Source: Rhizophlyctis rosea (taxonomy: Eukaryota; Chytridiomycota; Chytridiomycetes; Rhizophlyctidales; Rhizophlyctidaceae). From it: DNA of 40,316 nt. The notes beneath the pieces are model-generated. The model was not told the DNA's origin. It searched no databases and saw nothing but the letters and a program-made list of their open reading frames with translations. The position numbers and the translations under genes were made by a program. Positions within the stretch are counted from its first letter, which is position 1. Each line of letters begins with the position of its first letter. The stretch lies in assembly GCA_027596075.1 (NCBI GenBank), contig JADGJC010000347.1, forward strand, positions 1 through 40,316. The letters run 5' to 3'. Shown one piece after another: positions 21,741-33,207 of this stretch.

Positions 21741-24111
21741 TCAGAATAGTTCACGCAAATTGGGCATGCTGGGTCGGCGGAGGAAGCGTTTGACGGTTCG
21801 GCCTAGTGTGGCAGGTTGGCGATCTATGGAGAAACGGGTGGATGATTGAGAATGTGACAAACTTAGAGTCTAGGCATTGACCACATCAGTAAAAGCATGC
21901 ACAACGTACCCGTCTCATTCTCCCGTGCATTCCCACCGCCCGCATTTCCACCCTCGCCTACCCCACCACCAGTCGCAACCAACAAATCATCATTACTCCT
22001 CTCCCTTTTCACACCAACCTCGACCCTCCCATCCCGTTCCCAAACCTCCGTCCTCGGCGTCCCACTCCCACTCCCACTTCCGATCGTCATTCCCCCACCC
22101 ACACCTCCATCCCACCCGGGAAGAACCGGCAACGCATTCGGCACCACGACCACATCCGCAACCCCCGCACCAGCCCCCGCAACATCCATCATCATCCCAA
22201 CCCTTGCATCCGGAATCCGCGGTGGAAGCGGAATCTGCAAGCCCTCGAACGGTCTGGGCGCCGGTGGGGGAGGCAGTGGAGCCGGCAACGTGGGCGGACT
22301 AAGGGAGGACACCGGCCCAAACGCGAACCCCATTGATTTAGGTCGCGGCGGCGATGCAGGTCTAACCACCGTCCTCCTCTCACCACCCACTCCCACACCC
22401 TCCTCATCACTCCCCCACCATCCCGTGCCCAAACCCCCCAACCCGCTCCCCAACCCCCTCGGCAAACTCTTGCTCCTCACTTCCCCATCACTCATCCCCA
22501 AACTCCCACTCCTCCCTCCCTGCCAAATGTCTCCACCGACCTCCCCCATCATCCACTCTAGCATCACGTCGACCTCGAAACTCTCCGTCTGCGGCGTCAC
22601 GGGGAGGCGTGGCGGGCTACGGGGTTTCGATGTTGTTGATGGGGTGGTGGTGATGGTGGGATGGCGATGTTTTAGCGATGACGTTCGGGGCGGACGGAGG
22701 GGTGCGGGTTCTGCTGGGGAGGTATTTGAGGGCAGGGAGGAGACGAAGAATGATGGCCCTTGCGGTTGTTGCTGTTGCTGTTGTGGTAGAGGTGGTGTCG
22801 GGGACGAGCGTGACCGAATCATTGTTTCGAATAGAACTTCGGACTCAAAGTCCAAGCCCAGAGGTGGAAGTTCTATGGATACGTCATCTGATGGCGCAAT
22901 AGTATGAGTTGGCATCGACTTCTGACTGTCAACCCGTTTTATGTCGAGTGACAATTCGCAAACTCACCCAAAGCAATCGAGCTCTTCCCCTCCGCCCCAT
23001 TCCCCTCCACTCCATCCCCCTTCCCCTCATCTTCAACATCGAAACACATGCCGCTGCTCTTCTTCCGAACCTTAGCCAAAAGCGGTATAGAAGGCTTCTT
23101 CCGAACTTGCCCATCATCCTCTCCGGCTCTGACAGGCACCGAAAAGCCCCTAGGTCTACCATTGTCCTTCTGTGTCGGGGTCGTGACAAGAGTATTCATC
23201 GATTCACTGATTCCAAGCGGCGGCCGCACAACGTCAGGTGGAGGCGATGTGTCTTTTTGCATGCAATGGTTTTCATACTCGACGATAGTTTCGTTGTTTT
23301 CGAAATCGTTGAGGTCATTTACTAGGGTTGATGATCGTTTACGGGGTAATGTCCATGTTTTTAGCTTAGAGAAGGCGGTGCGAGCGCCTTTGCCTGTACG
23401 AGTGGTGTCATCCAATCAGCAAATATGGATACATTGCAGTGGTCATTTCCAGCGGAAGAAGTGCATTCATCAACACATACTGGACGATCGCGACAAACTC
23501 CTGAACAATCCAGTCTTCTTATCATTCGCCGCTCCATTCTGTTCATTCTGTGGCTCAACAGGAGGAGGGGTCTGCGACGAGCGCAAAAGTCCATTGGTCC
23601 GAAACTCCGATCTCCGTAAACTCCCACCATTCCGCGCCGCGATGGATTCAGCTTCCCTTCTATCGTGGTCCGAATACCATTGCTTAGGAAGCCCCGCTCT
23701 TCCACCACCACCCGACCGACTCGCCTTCTTTCGGTGCCGAATGCTCCCTCCATGGTGCCCGCTTCCCATCCCTTCTTCGTGACTACACATGTAACACCAA
23801 CTTCTTTCGTCATCGTCTAAGTCGATGGTGGTAGCATAGCACGAGGATTCTTGGTAGGACTCTTCATCGTCGGTCATGTATGGGAAAGTTTGAACGTGGA
23901 TCGGCTCGACGGGTGGTGTTTGTGGTTGTGCGATCGTTCCGATTACGGGTTTTGCTAGGAGCCCGATTGAGGGCACTGGGCCTGTTCGTGGTGGAAAGGT
24001 TGTTCCGGAGGAGAGTGTAGTAAAGGTGCCCGTTACGTCGGATGTGCTATTGATGGGTTTTATGAGTCGTTTGACATCGGTGAATTTGAGTCCATTCGCG
24101 GCAAACTTCAT
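21741..24111 (-). CDS. Large low-complexity protein of unknown function
   Basis: Four exons (24111..23481, 23393..22968, 22887..21910, 21823..21741) join in phase 1 each time to 705 residues, with introns of 87, 80 and 86 bp. The protein is mostly disordered: Ser/Arg-rich (LFRSLSRSSSKGARTAF), Pro-rich, a Gln run (QQQQQQPQ) and Gly/Val-rich stretches. Short ordered-looking islands are KFTDVKRLIKP at the N-terminus, WCYMC in exon 1, DDVSIELPPLGLDFESEVL, and a basic C-terminal tail LGRTVKRFLRRPSMPNLRELF that starts right after the last intron. Many RxxS sites suggest phosphorylation, for example in a signalling or cytoskeletal scaffold. That is inference only. An upstream exon in 24458-24830 may precede the chosen ATG. 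Confidence 0.6.
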
Positions 24112-24457
24112 CCTTAAATCTGGCACTCCAAAACGACACACCTGAGAGCAGTTGATAAGAACTGAGGATCGGAATTGGAGGCTGGATTGATTGGGGGTGG
24201 ATGGAGGTAGAAATTATTAGCCTGTTCTTGGGTAGATTTTCGCAAGTGGGCTGGATGTAAACAAACATAAACATCATCAGTGGTAAATCTCCAGAATACA
24301 ACCTGCTGCACGTCGATGAACAAAAGGCGCGGTCGGTCCGCAATCACTCTCAGGCAGAGTCAGAGGCCATAAGCTCAAGGTTTCTCTAGCTCCACCCCTA
24401 AGCGCACTCCCTTTCACACATTGCCCCATCACACGTCTTGTTACCCCCACCTACAAA

Positions 24458-24830
24458 CCCGCTGACATTTCGCAGTTCGGCTCAGCGCATGTCCCGTTAC
24501 CCTCATTCTCAAACCCGCTCCAACCCGCAATCGGCTCAACTGCCAGCGCATGCTCACCAGGGTTGAAATGGGAGGTAGCAGTGGAGTGGTCAGTAGAAGA
24601 TCGTGGGGGCAGTGGTCGTTGCTGGTCAGTGCGAGACGTGAGTGAAGTGCTTGCCGTCACAGCTGTCATTGCCGTAGTGGTTGTGGTTGTCCTGGTGGAT
24701 TCGTCCGTTGAAGTACGGGGAGCGGGAGGTTTCCGCCTCAGGGAATAGCGGACGGACGTCCCACCGCCCGCTATTGGCATTGCGACGGCGGGTCCAGGTC
24801 TGAGGGAGGGTGTCAAGTGGGAGACTGTTA
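24458..24830 (-). other. Possible upstream exon of the low-complexity gene
   Basis: A minus-strand frame (PSLRPGPAVAMPIAGGG ... GFENEGNGTCAEPNCEMSAG) resembles the Ser/Thr/Pro-rich style of the gene downstream. It ends near a GGTTTG or GGTGGG donor. Splicing to the CTCTCAG acceptor near 24140 would read through VCRFGVPDLR into the chosen start Met. The acceptor at its own 5' side and a true start codon were not found, so it may be 5' leader. Confidence 0.25.
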
Positions 24831-26078
24831 TGTTCTGGAGTGACCTGTGCGAATTTCAAAGCTGGGGTTTTGGCATTGAAGCACAGGTTTGAGGATGAAA
24901 GTCAAGCTCCAAAGCACAAGCGGTATTGGGTGGGTCACCTTCAGGCTTCTAAGCGCGTGTCTGGGTGCAGAGCAGCGCCAGTTGCGCATTTGGAGTTGTA
25001 TGCGCTTTAGGGGTTGGTGGGCTCAGGGGGATCGGGGATTGGGTTCTGAGTTTGACAGGTATATGTGGGACCTTATACTTCGATAAATCGATCTACCAAA
25101 AGATTCCCCCGTTACCAAGCAGCATGTATCTATGAACATCGTGCAAGTGAGTACATGGGATGATGATGATTGCTATGTGAATGGTATCCACGTACCCATC
25201 CACCCACCCACCCACTTTCCTACCTGATTGAGTCAAGTAAACAAATCCCTCCATTTACTTCACCTCCAATCACTCCTTGGTCTCTTGCCTTCTTGTAGCA
25301 ATATACTATGATGAAGATGGGCAAGCAATCCAACTCAACCCTCCTTCTCTTTCATTCTATTGGACGTGTTGGATGTGAGTGGATGCAACATGTATGCCAT
25401 CATGCAGGAATGATCTCATCCCATCATGATCCATTACCCAATTCAATCATGATCCCACTCCCCCATCCCATCATGCATCTCCCATCATAATGCGAGGGTG
25501 CTAGTAACAGGGACCAGCCGACAGTCCGATTTCCCAGTTCCAAGTGGATGACGACAGGCAAAAAAGGCTCCCCATAATGCCGACAACATGGGATCGTCAC
25601 ACACCGCAAATTGCTGGTAGGGTTAGCCGCAGCAAAAATGCCTGGCGCAGTGGACGCGTATCGGAGGGCGCAGATCACATACATATCCACATATGGTTAA
25701 ATGGACTGACTTGTCATCGTGACGCATAACCTCCAACTGCTTCCCTTGGCCCTTGGCCAAAGCCAGGTCAAAGCTGCCTACCTATCTATGTTCACTACAT
25801 TTGATGTGAGTGTGAGATCTGTGCGCACCAATATTAGGACAAAGGTATGGTGACAACGCTGAGGAAGAGAACAGTCAGCTGGAAGAAAGGCAGAAGAAAG
25901 GGCTCATATCCCTCTCCCTATCAGTAGAAGTCAGACACACGCACTCTAAGGAAAACCGTCAGTTCGTGACGACTGTGACGCGCACAGTCAAAGATCCAAG
26001 GACGACTCCAACCAAGTAAAACCCGTATGCAAACATCCGCTTTCCCACGGTAATCCATAAACAGTCGCACAACTCATA
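24831..26078. other. Divergent intergenic region with simple repeats
   Basis: About 1.25 kb lies between the low-complexity gene and the SREK1-like gene. It holds short CCCA repeats near 25195-25215 and several degenerate CATCCCATCATG units around 25400-25490. No gene was supported. Confidence 0.5.
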
Positions 26079-28332
26079 ATGTCCTCTTCGGCGGCGGCAG
26101 TGAAGGTATGCACATAGCGACGGGAAAGAGTGTGTCGTGGTTAACCACCTCGCTCTGTTCTTGTGTGATCTGCCCTGGACAGCCCTGAATTGTGAACCCC
26201 CGACTAATCTAAACCTTTTATGGATCATGACGCGTGCAGGTGGCAAACATAGCCCCTGCTGTCACAGAGGACATATTATCCGAACTCTTCAACCTCTTAG
26301 GTGACGTCACTTCTCTTACCTTGTCCAAGAGGTGGGTATTTAGCTGCACCGTGACGATGTTTGTTTGTGAGGTGAACGCGTGGTTCTTTGGTGAAGATGG
26401 ATCTGGTAGTGGGTTTGGTGGGCTGTGGAGTAGGGTTGAGTGTTGGTAGGTTGTTGGGTGGAGAGTATGGGATGGGCTTGGTGGGGTGGGATTGGATTGT
26501 TGGCTGGTGAAGTTAGGTATGATGTGGTAGTGGGTTGGTGGGCTGTCAAGTGGGGTTGGGTGTCGGTAGGTTGGTGGGTAGGTGGGTGAGTAGAGAGGGC
26601 GGTTGGGTGGGTGGATGGGCGGTTGGGTGGGTGGGCGGGTGGAGGCTTGCCAGATGGGCTTGGTGGGATGCGTCTCCAGAAGATTGGGGTTGGAGCAGGC
26701 GATGAGTAGCGAATGGGGGCATGCTGGATGGGCTGCGTGGGGTGGGTTCGGATTGGGCGACGACTGGGGACAGCTGGGCCCGGAGCCATGTCTGTGAGGG
26801 CTGTGCGTACATAGTACATCAGTGCTAATATATATTTGCATCAAAACAGCCCACACGGTGATGGAAACCAGGAATGCATCGTTGAGTTTGCCGACCCACT
26901 AGCCGCAATAACAGCCCTGCACCTCACGGGCACCGACCTCGGCAACAAAACCCTCTTCGTCACCAATGTCAGCACAAACCCCACCAACACAATCACCCCA
27001 ACCACCAACCTCCCAACACCACTCCTCCCCGCTCCTCCGCTTCTAAGCCCAGTTACCCCGACCCTTACGCACCCACCAAATATACTTCGGAACCCAAACA
27101 TCAACCCAACGATCCTCCACTTCGACCCACAAAAAGCCGACGAAATCGCTCGAACCGTATACATAGGCAACATCAGCTCCTCCGTATCAGAACAAGAACT
27201 CACCGAGATTTTCGCGGCATGTGGTCCTGTGGCATATGTGAAGATGGCGGGGGATCCGTCGCAGGCGACGAGGTTTGCTTTCTTGGAGTTTGGTGGGTTG
27301 TTGGATCCTGAGCACGAAGTGTGATAGAACGACAATACCTATTGATTATGATACTTCCATATAGCGACCCAAGAAGGCGCAACAGCGGCATTGCAATTGA
27401 ACAACGTGGTGATTGGCGACCGGGCACTGAAGTACGTACCCATACGACTACTTTTCACGGTACTGGCTTGTCCGTAAAAGCTGATGGAATTTTCATCATA
27501 GAGTGAATCACTCGAAGAATGCTATCAATAAAGCCCCGAAAAGAGTTGACATACAAGACGCTGCCATGCGCCGCGTGCGGGAGGCCCAACTTCGAATCAC
27601 AAACAAATACAGCGGGCCGGGGGATGAGGTTAAGAGGGATAGGAGTGAGACGAGGAGTGTGAGTCCGCATTCTCGTGCGAGGGATCACGGTATGTTTTGT
27701 CAGGCGGACCTTCTATGGAACGGCTTTCGCCGTGTGAACGATCCAGTTGAGTGCTCATAAACCTATTCATCTTTGCAGATCGGCGAGACCGGGACAGGGA
27801 CAGGGATCGAAACCGAGACCAAGTCCGCCGCCGCTCGCGTTCCCGCGACGAATACCGTCGGAGATCACGGGATCGTCGACGTTCACGGTCCAGGTCTCGA
27901 GACCGGGATCGGGAGAGGCGGCGACGGTCGAGAAGTCGGGAGAGGGAGCATCGGCGGTCGCGGTCGAGGGAGGATCGGGATCGGGAACGGAGAAGGGAGA
28001 GGAGGAGGGGTGAGTCGAGGGAGCGAGATGGGAAGGATCGGGAAAGGGAAGGGAAGGATAGGGGGCGGGAGAAAGATAGGGAGCGGGGTGGGCATAGGGA
28101 ACGGAATGGAGAGAGTAATGTGGTCAAACAGGAGAAGGTTGTGGATGGTGGAGGTGGAGGGATGGGAGAGGACGATAAAACTCCTGAATTTGTGATTGAT
28201 CGGGAGGGGGATAGGGAGAAGAGACGGAGAGGAAGTTTGGAGAGGGGATCACCGAAGAAGGTGAGGAGGGAGAAGGGTGGGGGAGATGGCGAGGGTGGTG
28301 GTGGCGAAGAGAGGAAGGAGAAGGATGGGTGA
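26079..28332 (+). CDS. SREK1: SREK1-type SR splicing regulator (two RRMs and RS domain)
   Basis: Six exons (26079..26105, 26240..26331, 26850..27292, 27365..27431, 27502..27689, 27779..28332) give 456 residues in continuous phase. RRM1 (VKVANIAPAVTEDILSELF ... ECIVEFADPLAAITALHL) is followed by a Pro/Thr-rich linker. RRM2 is then strikingly like animal SREK1 (SFRS12): ARTVYIGNISSSVSEQEL, VKMAGDPSQATRFAFLEF, VVIGDRALKVNHSKNAI and the MRRVREAQ helix after it. The C-terminal about 200 residues are an RS/RD/RE domain that becomes Gly/Glu-rich. SREK1 proteins act in the nucleus on spliceosome assembly and splice-site choice. The second intron is 518 bp, far longer than the others, and G-rich, so self-regulation by intron retention is possible. 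The ATG opens a nine-codon first exon. Confidence 0.9.
26405..26453 (+). repeat. Direct repeat, copy 1, in SREK1-like intron 2
   Basis: A stretch of about 49 bp beginning GGTAGTGGG and ending TTGGTAGGTTG is repeated about 120 bp downstream with few differences. It lies in a G-triplet-rich intron. Confidence 0.8.
26526..26573 (+). repeat. Direct repeat, copy 2, in SREK1-like intron 2
   Basis: Second copy of the 26405 repeat (GGTAGTGGG ... TCGGTAGGTTG). It is followed by a denser GGGT/GGGC tract at 26574-26642 with many G triplets on the sense strand. Confidence 0.8.
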
Positions 28333-31300
28333 AGGGGGCAAGGTCAGGTTCGCAAACTTGAAATGATTTGCTATTGCAATATGAAATGATCGTATGCGGT
28401 TTGCATTGTTGAGCGCTTTCACATATCTGTCATTCTCTTCTTTGCGAAATGGTCAGGAAACTCAAAGATACTGTCCTGTTACAAATCTGCGCCAAGTTAG
28501 GGACTGATTGGAATACAATGGAACTAAACCCCATTCATATTTGATTCGTATTCTGCTCGGCTGGTTCTTTTTTTTTTCCACAATCTGATCTCTGATCGTT
28601 GATTGTGAGGCCTGATAACGATATCTGACCCCTGGGCAGAGTCCGATTCGCGCACTTGCAGATTTTCATGCTTGTCATGGAGTGCTGATGCCACAACAAA
28701 TGCTCACACACTATCTGCATAGTGTCTGCAGCACACTTTGTAGGTCACTGTCCGCGTCTTCAACCGAAGAATCTCATCCACGCTATTGGATCTCTTCATG
28801 CCGCTATACACGGGTATGAATACTTTTTCCCTCCCCGTCATGCAATTGGAACAGTGACACGAGTTTCCTGGGGCACTGTTCGCTGAGAGGGGTGGAACTG
28901 CTTCCACTTGGGATCAATTGGAGAATGACAGCCATATCAACATTTGATTGCGTCTTGTCCGGATGATTTGTTTTTGTAAATCATCATCATTGACTGTTGA
29001 ACACCGCGCCGTGATGTATATGCCCTTTGCAAACTGTCATGGGTGTTATAACGTGCTGTTGTAGTGGCAGGTACTCACACGCACAATGCTGTACGTCAGT
29101 GTCGAGGTCTTTAGTGATTGACCTCGTCTACGTTGGTGTAAACTCCCAACTTTTCAGAATTAATTTTTCCTTTCGCTCGTGCAATCGCTTTGACATTTGT
29201 AACGTAAAGTCTAATCTTACAAAAATTTGTACCAAAGGTGGATTGCTTCAATGGAACCGAGTTTGGGAATGTATCCTGGATAGTTCAAGACTTTTGTCGC
29301 GTATGAGTTATCTCCCAGCGCCTATCATCATGATCGATTGCTGAGTATCAGACGCTATGTAGGTAAGTGTTTCGGGGGCATCGTCCCCATAAGAAATGAA
29401 GGAGATGCAATCCAGTAGAGCGCCTTGAACAAAAAATGAATACGCTCATATCTGCACACATGGAAGGTAGGCAGGTTTGTCTGGGACCCATCGAATGTGT
29501 CGGTTTGTTCTCTCTGACTCCCCCAACTTGACAAATCCCCTTTCTCTCACTCCCAACCTGACTCCCGACACTAGGGGTCCGCACGACGCCAAAATCACAT
29601 ACTTCACATGTTGAGCTACTCGAAACCACCATCTGTGAAAAACAAAAAAAAAGTTCAAGCAGCTGACATGGGCAAACTTGGTGAACATCGAAGTTGACCA
29701 AAGCACAGAGCGAACTCAAACACAAATTGTTGCTGCTTCTTAGCCTTTAGATTTGAATGAGGGTCACCCTAGACTCCATGGCATAAGACCACTACTGAAG
29801 GAATGGAAGGGACTCTCACATTCTGCTTGATAGAATCGCCGTTAAAACCCTCCCCAACCAGTGGCAAACATGTCAAATGGCTCTCTGTGAAGAGCGAGAG
29901 GATCACAAAGCTAGAAGACTAGCCAGACTGTTGACGAGTGGAGGCTTGAAACATCCCAGCAGAGCGTCTCCAGGTATGGGAAGTCAGAGTTTGTCGAATC
30001 TGATTCCAGACACCGATTGCATTCCACAATAGCGTGCGATCAATGCCGCAAGCGGCGCACAAAGTGTTCGGGCAAAACACCGTGCTCGCCCATGGTTATG
30101 GTCGTATAATCGGTTTCCTCTCTTTCTCCCTTTTGTTCTTCTAGCCAAAATGCTATGTTGAACTTCTAATACTGCCCGTATACTACTGGTATACATACAA
30201 TAACAGCTGCAAAGGCGGGACCTTGTGCAAGACTGAATGAAAACACGCATTGAGGAACTGGGATCCCTAATTGCATCGCTCACTGAGCGATTCTTTCCCA
30301 ACATGTTGCTTTCAATTTGTAGCAGAAATGTCCGATTTCATAAGCTTGCACAGAATTGCATACTTTGATGAATGTGAACTCATTTCATGGCTTCAAGTCC
30401 GTGTGTCTCCTAAACTCAATTCTTTTTTCTTTTTCCTTGATCCATTTGAGCGCTTAGAAAAAAAGTAAGTGACCTCAATGATGCACATGTTCATGAAAGA
30501 GACGCGGGTTTGGCTGAGGCTCACCGTTGCTATCATTTTGTTCCCTCCTGAGGGGATGGAATGTCCTTCTGACTCCTGGCCCGGCTTCTGGCACTATAAC
30601 TCTGCGCCGCCGATTTCATGTGTCCAGCTTGAGGACTCCTCGTCGAACAACCGTTCGCCTTTCCACATCACGCTACCGTTACGAGGGTCTTCTTCAGCGA
30701 ACTGTTGTTAGATGGTGGCGACAGCCAAACGGTCGATAGGACGCCTAGCCTCATAAAGTGGTCAAAGAACATGGATGACAAGCAACAGAGGAAAAACGAT
30801 GAATACTGCTTCCGCCATCAGATAGAGGTATCGCATCCCATTGTATCGGAAGGTTATGCAACCCATTGTAAATCATGGATCTCACAGTGCAACTCAGTGC
30901 GGAAGAATCAAACTGACATTCTATGGATGAATTTGCTTGCATCAGATCGTCAGCACAAAGCGCCTGCAATTCTGAATGTGAAGAACGAATACTATGGTGC
31001 CTTTGTATCAAAGCACGAGAAGTCATTGACTTCATTTCACCTAGGATAGTGGTGCGTAGAGTAAAAGTGTCTTTTTTGCCAGTGGAGAAGCGAATCGAAT
31101 CTTCACGACATGGAAGCATCTTTCATTTACATGAATAAGAACATAAATCGTTTGTAGACTTTGAGAACCGTTCCCTTGAGTTTATTGGGATCTCAAGCCC
31201 GAAAGTATTGCGCGAAGAACCTCACACAATGTGAAAAAGGCTTTGTTTGTATTCGTTTGTAATTAATGACACATTTCACAGATGCGGCCCCTCCTACTCT

Positions 31301-33207
31301 CGGTGAAAAGGCGCAAAAAATAAAGACTAACATCGACTACATTGCGCAAGTCCACATCCCTTCATGGCAACAGCATTCATGATCGAAATACCTCACTAAC
31401 TACCGATCGTTACATATGACGCAGAAAGGGCATACGCAAAAGCGCGGTTACGAGAAGTCCATCAACGACAAATAACCAAATCATTTCAAACACTGATGAA
31501 TGAAATTGGCAAGAGATATCCAAAGTGACGCCATAATCTCATCACAAACTTCACGACATGAAATACCAGAGCATTAAACAACTACGACGCTGATCAAACC
31601 CGCCATGACCAAATGTATCAGTGTCCCTCCGTTTCCGTGCTATGTTTTTTTTTTGAATGAGGCCGTACCACTGATCCCAAAGAAAGTCTTGTGAGCTGAG
31701 CCGTATGTCGAAGATGACTGAAGTTCCGAGGCGTCATCACTCAACACTCCACTCATCCGCCCTCTGGTTCTCATCAATGAACGTCATTGAGAATTAAGGG
31801 GTTGCGCGTCTCGTCCGCTTGATTTTTTTACGCTTTTTACATCGCAAGCATAATTGGGTCTTGCGCGATGCTTCAGTGAATGAGCAGTCGGCCCAAACCA
31901 TAATGGATAGTAGGAGCACTTGGAAGCTGTCTGAATGTACCGTATCCTCTTGAATAGTATTGAACGCATTTGGACCAGAAAGGAAGGCACAAAAATAGGA
32001 TTCCATCTGCCAAAGGTCATGCAAAATGCAACCGGCAGCTTAAATTGAAATGGCGTTCGGTCTCTGCTATTCGAGAGAGTACAGTAGGTCAAATGCTTGA
32101 ACTCGGTTTCATTCGGCAGCTGGCAGATTCAGGTTTTAGCGTGCAGCAGGGTACGCAGCAAAATGTTCAATATCTAATGGGGGACTGGGCTCCCAAACAG
32201 TTTCGGGAAAATACCATTGTTAGGTCGGATCTATTTTTGCATCCATAATTTTCTATGTGACGTATGTTTTGAAACAGATCCGGAACAAAGATTCAAACTA
32301 GTATGAGCAGCTCATATATCAACATGCGGGCTATGGAAGGTGTAATATGCGTTTACTTTGCGTTGAAACGCACTGCAAGTGTCGCACATGACGTTGCCCG
32401 AGAGATTTCGGAAAATGATTGCAAAAACAGAGCACACTCCAAGACTTGAGCATTGCACTGGTCGGGTCAAGCTTGTCGCAGATGCTCATTTTGGCGCAAC
32501 AGGGCTCGTTTCCAAGTCTACCTGCACCGAAACATTGGGGAAGGCATCTGTCCGTTTCTCTTTGAGATACCAACGCTCGTGAACATTAGATGCTTTCGCA
32601 TTGGGCGCATCATTTTGCCTCTCGGATCCTCAATGGGAAGTTCCAGATGGTACCTGCAAAAAAGTGTTGAAATGTTTTCCGCTATAAACCACCTTCATTG
32701 ATGACAGCACCAGTGGAAGATATCCCGCCTTTGTCGGTTTCACATAAAGAAATGAATGTCTCAAAGGAGATGCATTGATTTGCACAAACCGGACATCCTG
32801 CAAAGCGGAATCTTGAGCGGACTGAATCAAAAATATCATGCATTGCTTTTGCCAATCTGTCATTATTTGCAATTTGTAAGTTGTTGTGCCCTCAGAATGA
32901 GAAAAAGAATGCTGTGGTACTTCATACTATATAGTCAATAACATCTTGCACAGATGGGAGTGGCATGGTGGGCTGCTTGAATCTCTCACCGAAGAGCAAA
33001 AGACCAATATATCTCAAAGGCGCGACCCTTCTTGACAACATCGGGGCACATCAATCAACTACCGATCAATAGATTGATTTAGAAAGGGCATGAACAGAAG
33101 CGCGGATGGGAGATGCCCATGCCGCAACGACAAATGACAAAGGTATTTACAATGTACTAATCAAAATGAAAATAGCTATAGGTATCCAACGACACACCAT
33201 AGTCTCA
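28333..33207. other. Gene-poor 4.9 kb region with decayed duplicated sequence
   Basis: There are no frames with coding character and no RNA gene that I can support, and the base composition is AT-richer than in the genes. The right-hand part (31300-31830) is a diverged copy of the GOS1 3' end and its downstream flank. Weaker similarity may continue between about 30900-31300 and 32700-33000. Poly-A and poly-T runs are scattered. It may be intergenic decay of tandem duplications or an unrecognised long non-coding transcript. Confidence 0.5.
31300..31830 (-). pseudogene. Decayed tandem copy of the GOS1 3' end
   Basis: The segment lies about 1.66 kb downstream of the real GOS1 3' end and aligns with it over about 500 bp. 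Recognisable pieces are the last-exon region at 31555-31672 (GCACGGAAACGGAGGGA and CATGGCGGGT against the intact GCACGAAAACGCAGGGA and CATGGCGGGT), the end of exon 5 (CAACACTCC and CATCCGCCCTCT, 31740-31785), and the shared downstream flank (AACTACCGATC, AGAAAGGGCAT and AGCGCGG, 31390-31440). The intron between the two exons is retained, so it arose by segmental duplication and not by retroposition. A T-run inserted in the TM exon and frame breaks mean it is not functional. Earlier exons were not recognised. Confidence 0.7.

Noticed and set aside
21877..22907. Long plus-strand frames opposite the low-complexity gene
   Set aside because: Shadow frames of a GC-skewed coding region. Splice phases and the conserved tail support the minus strand only.
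26218..26856. Minus-strand Pro/His/Thr-rich frames
   Set aside because: They are the complement of the G-rich SREK1-like intron, a low-complexity artefact.
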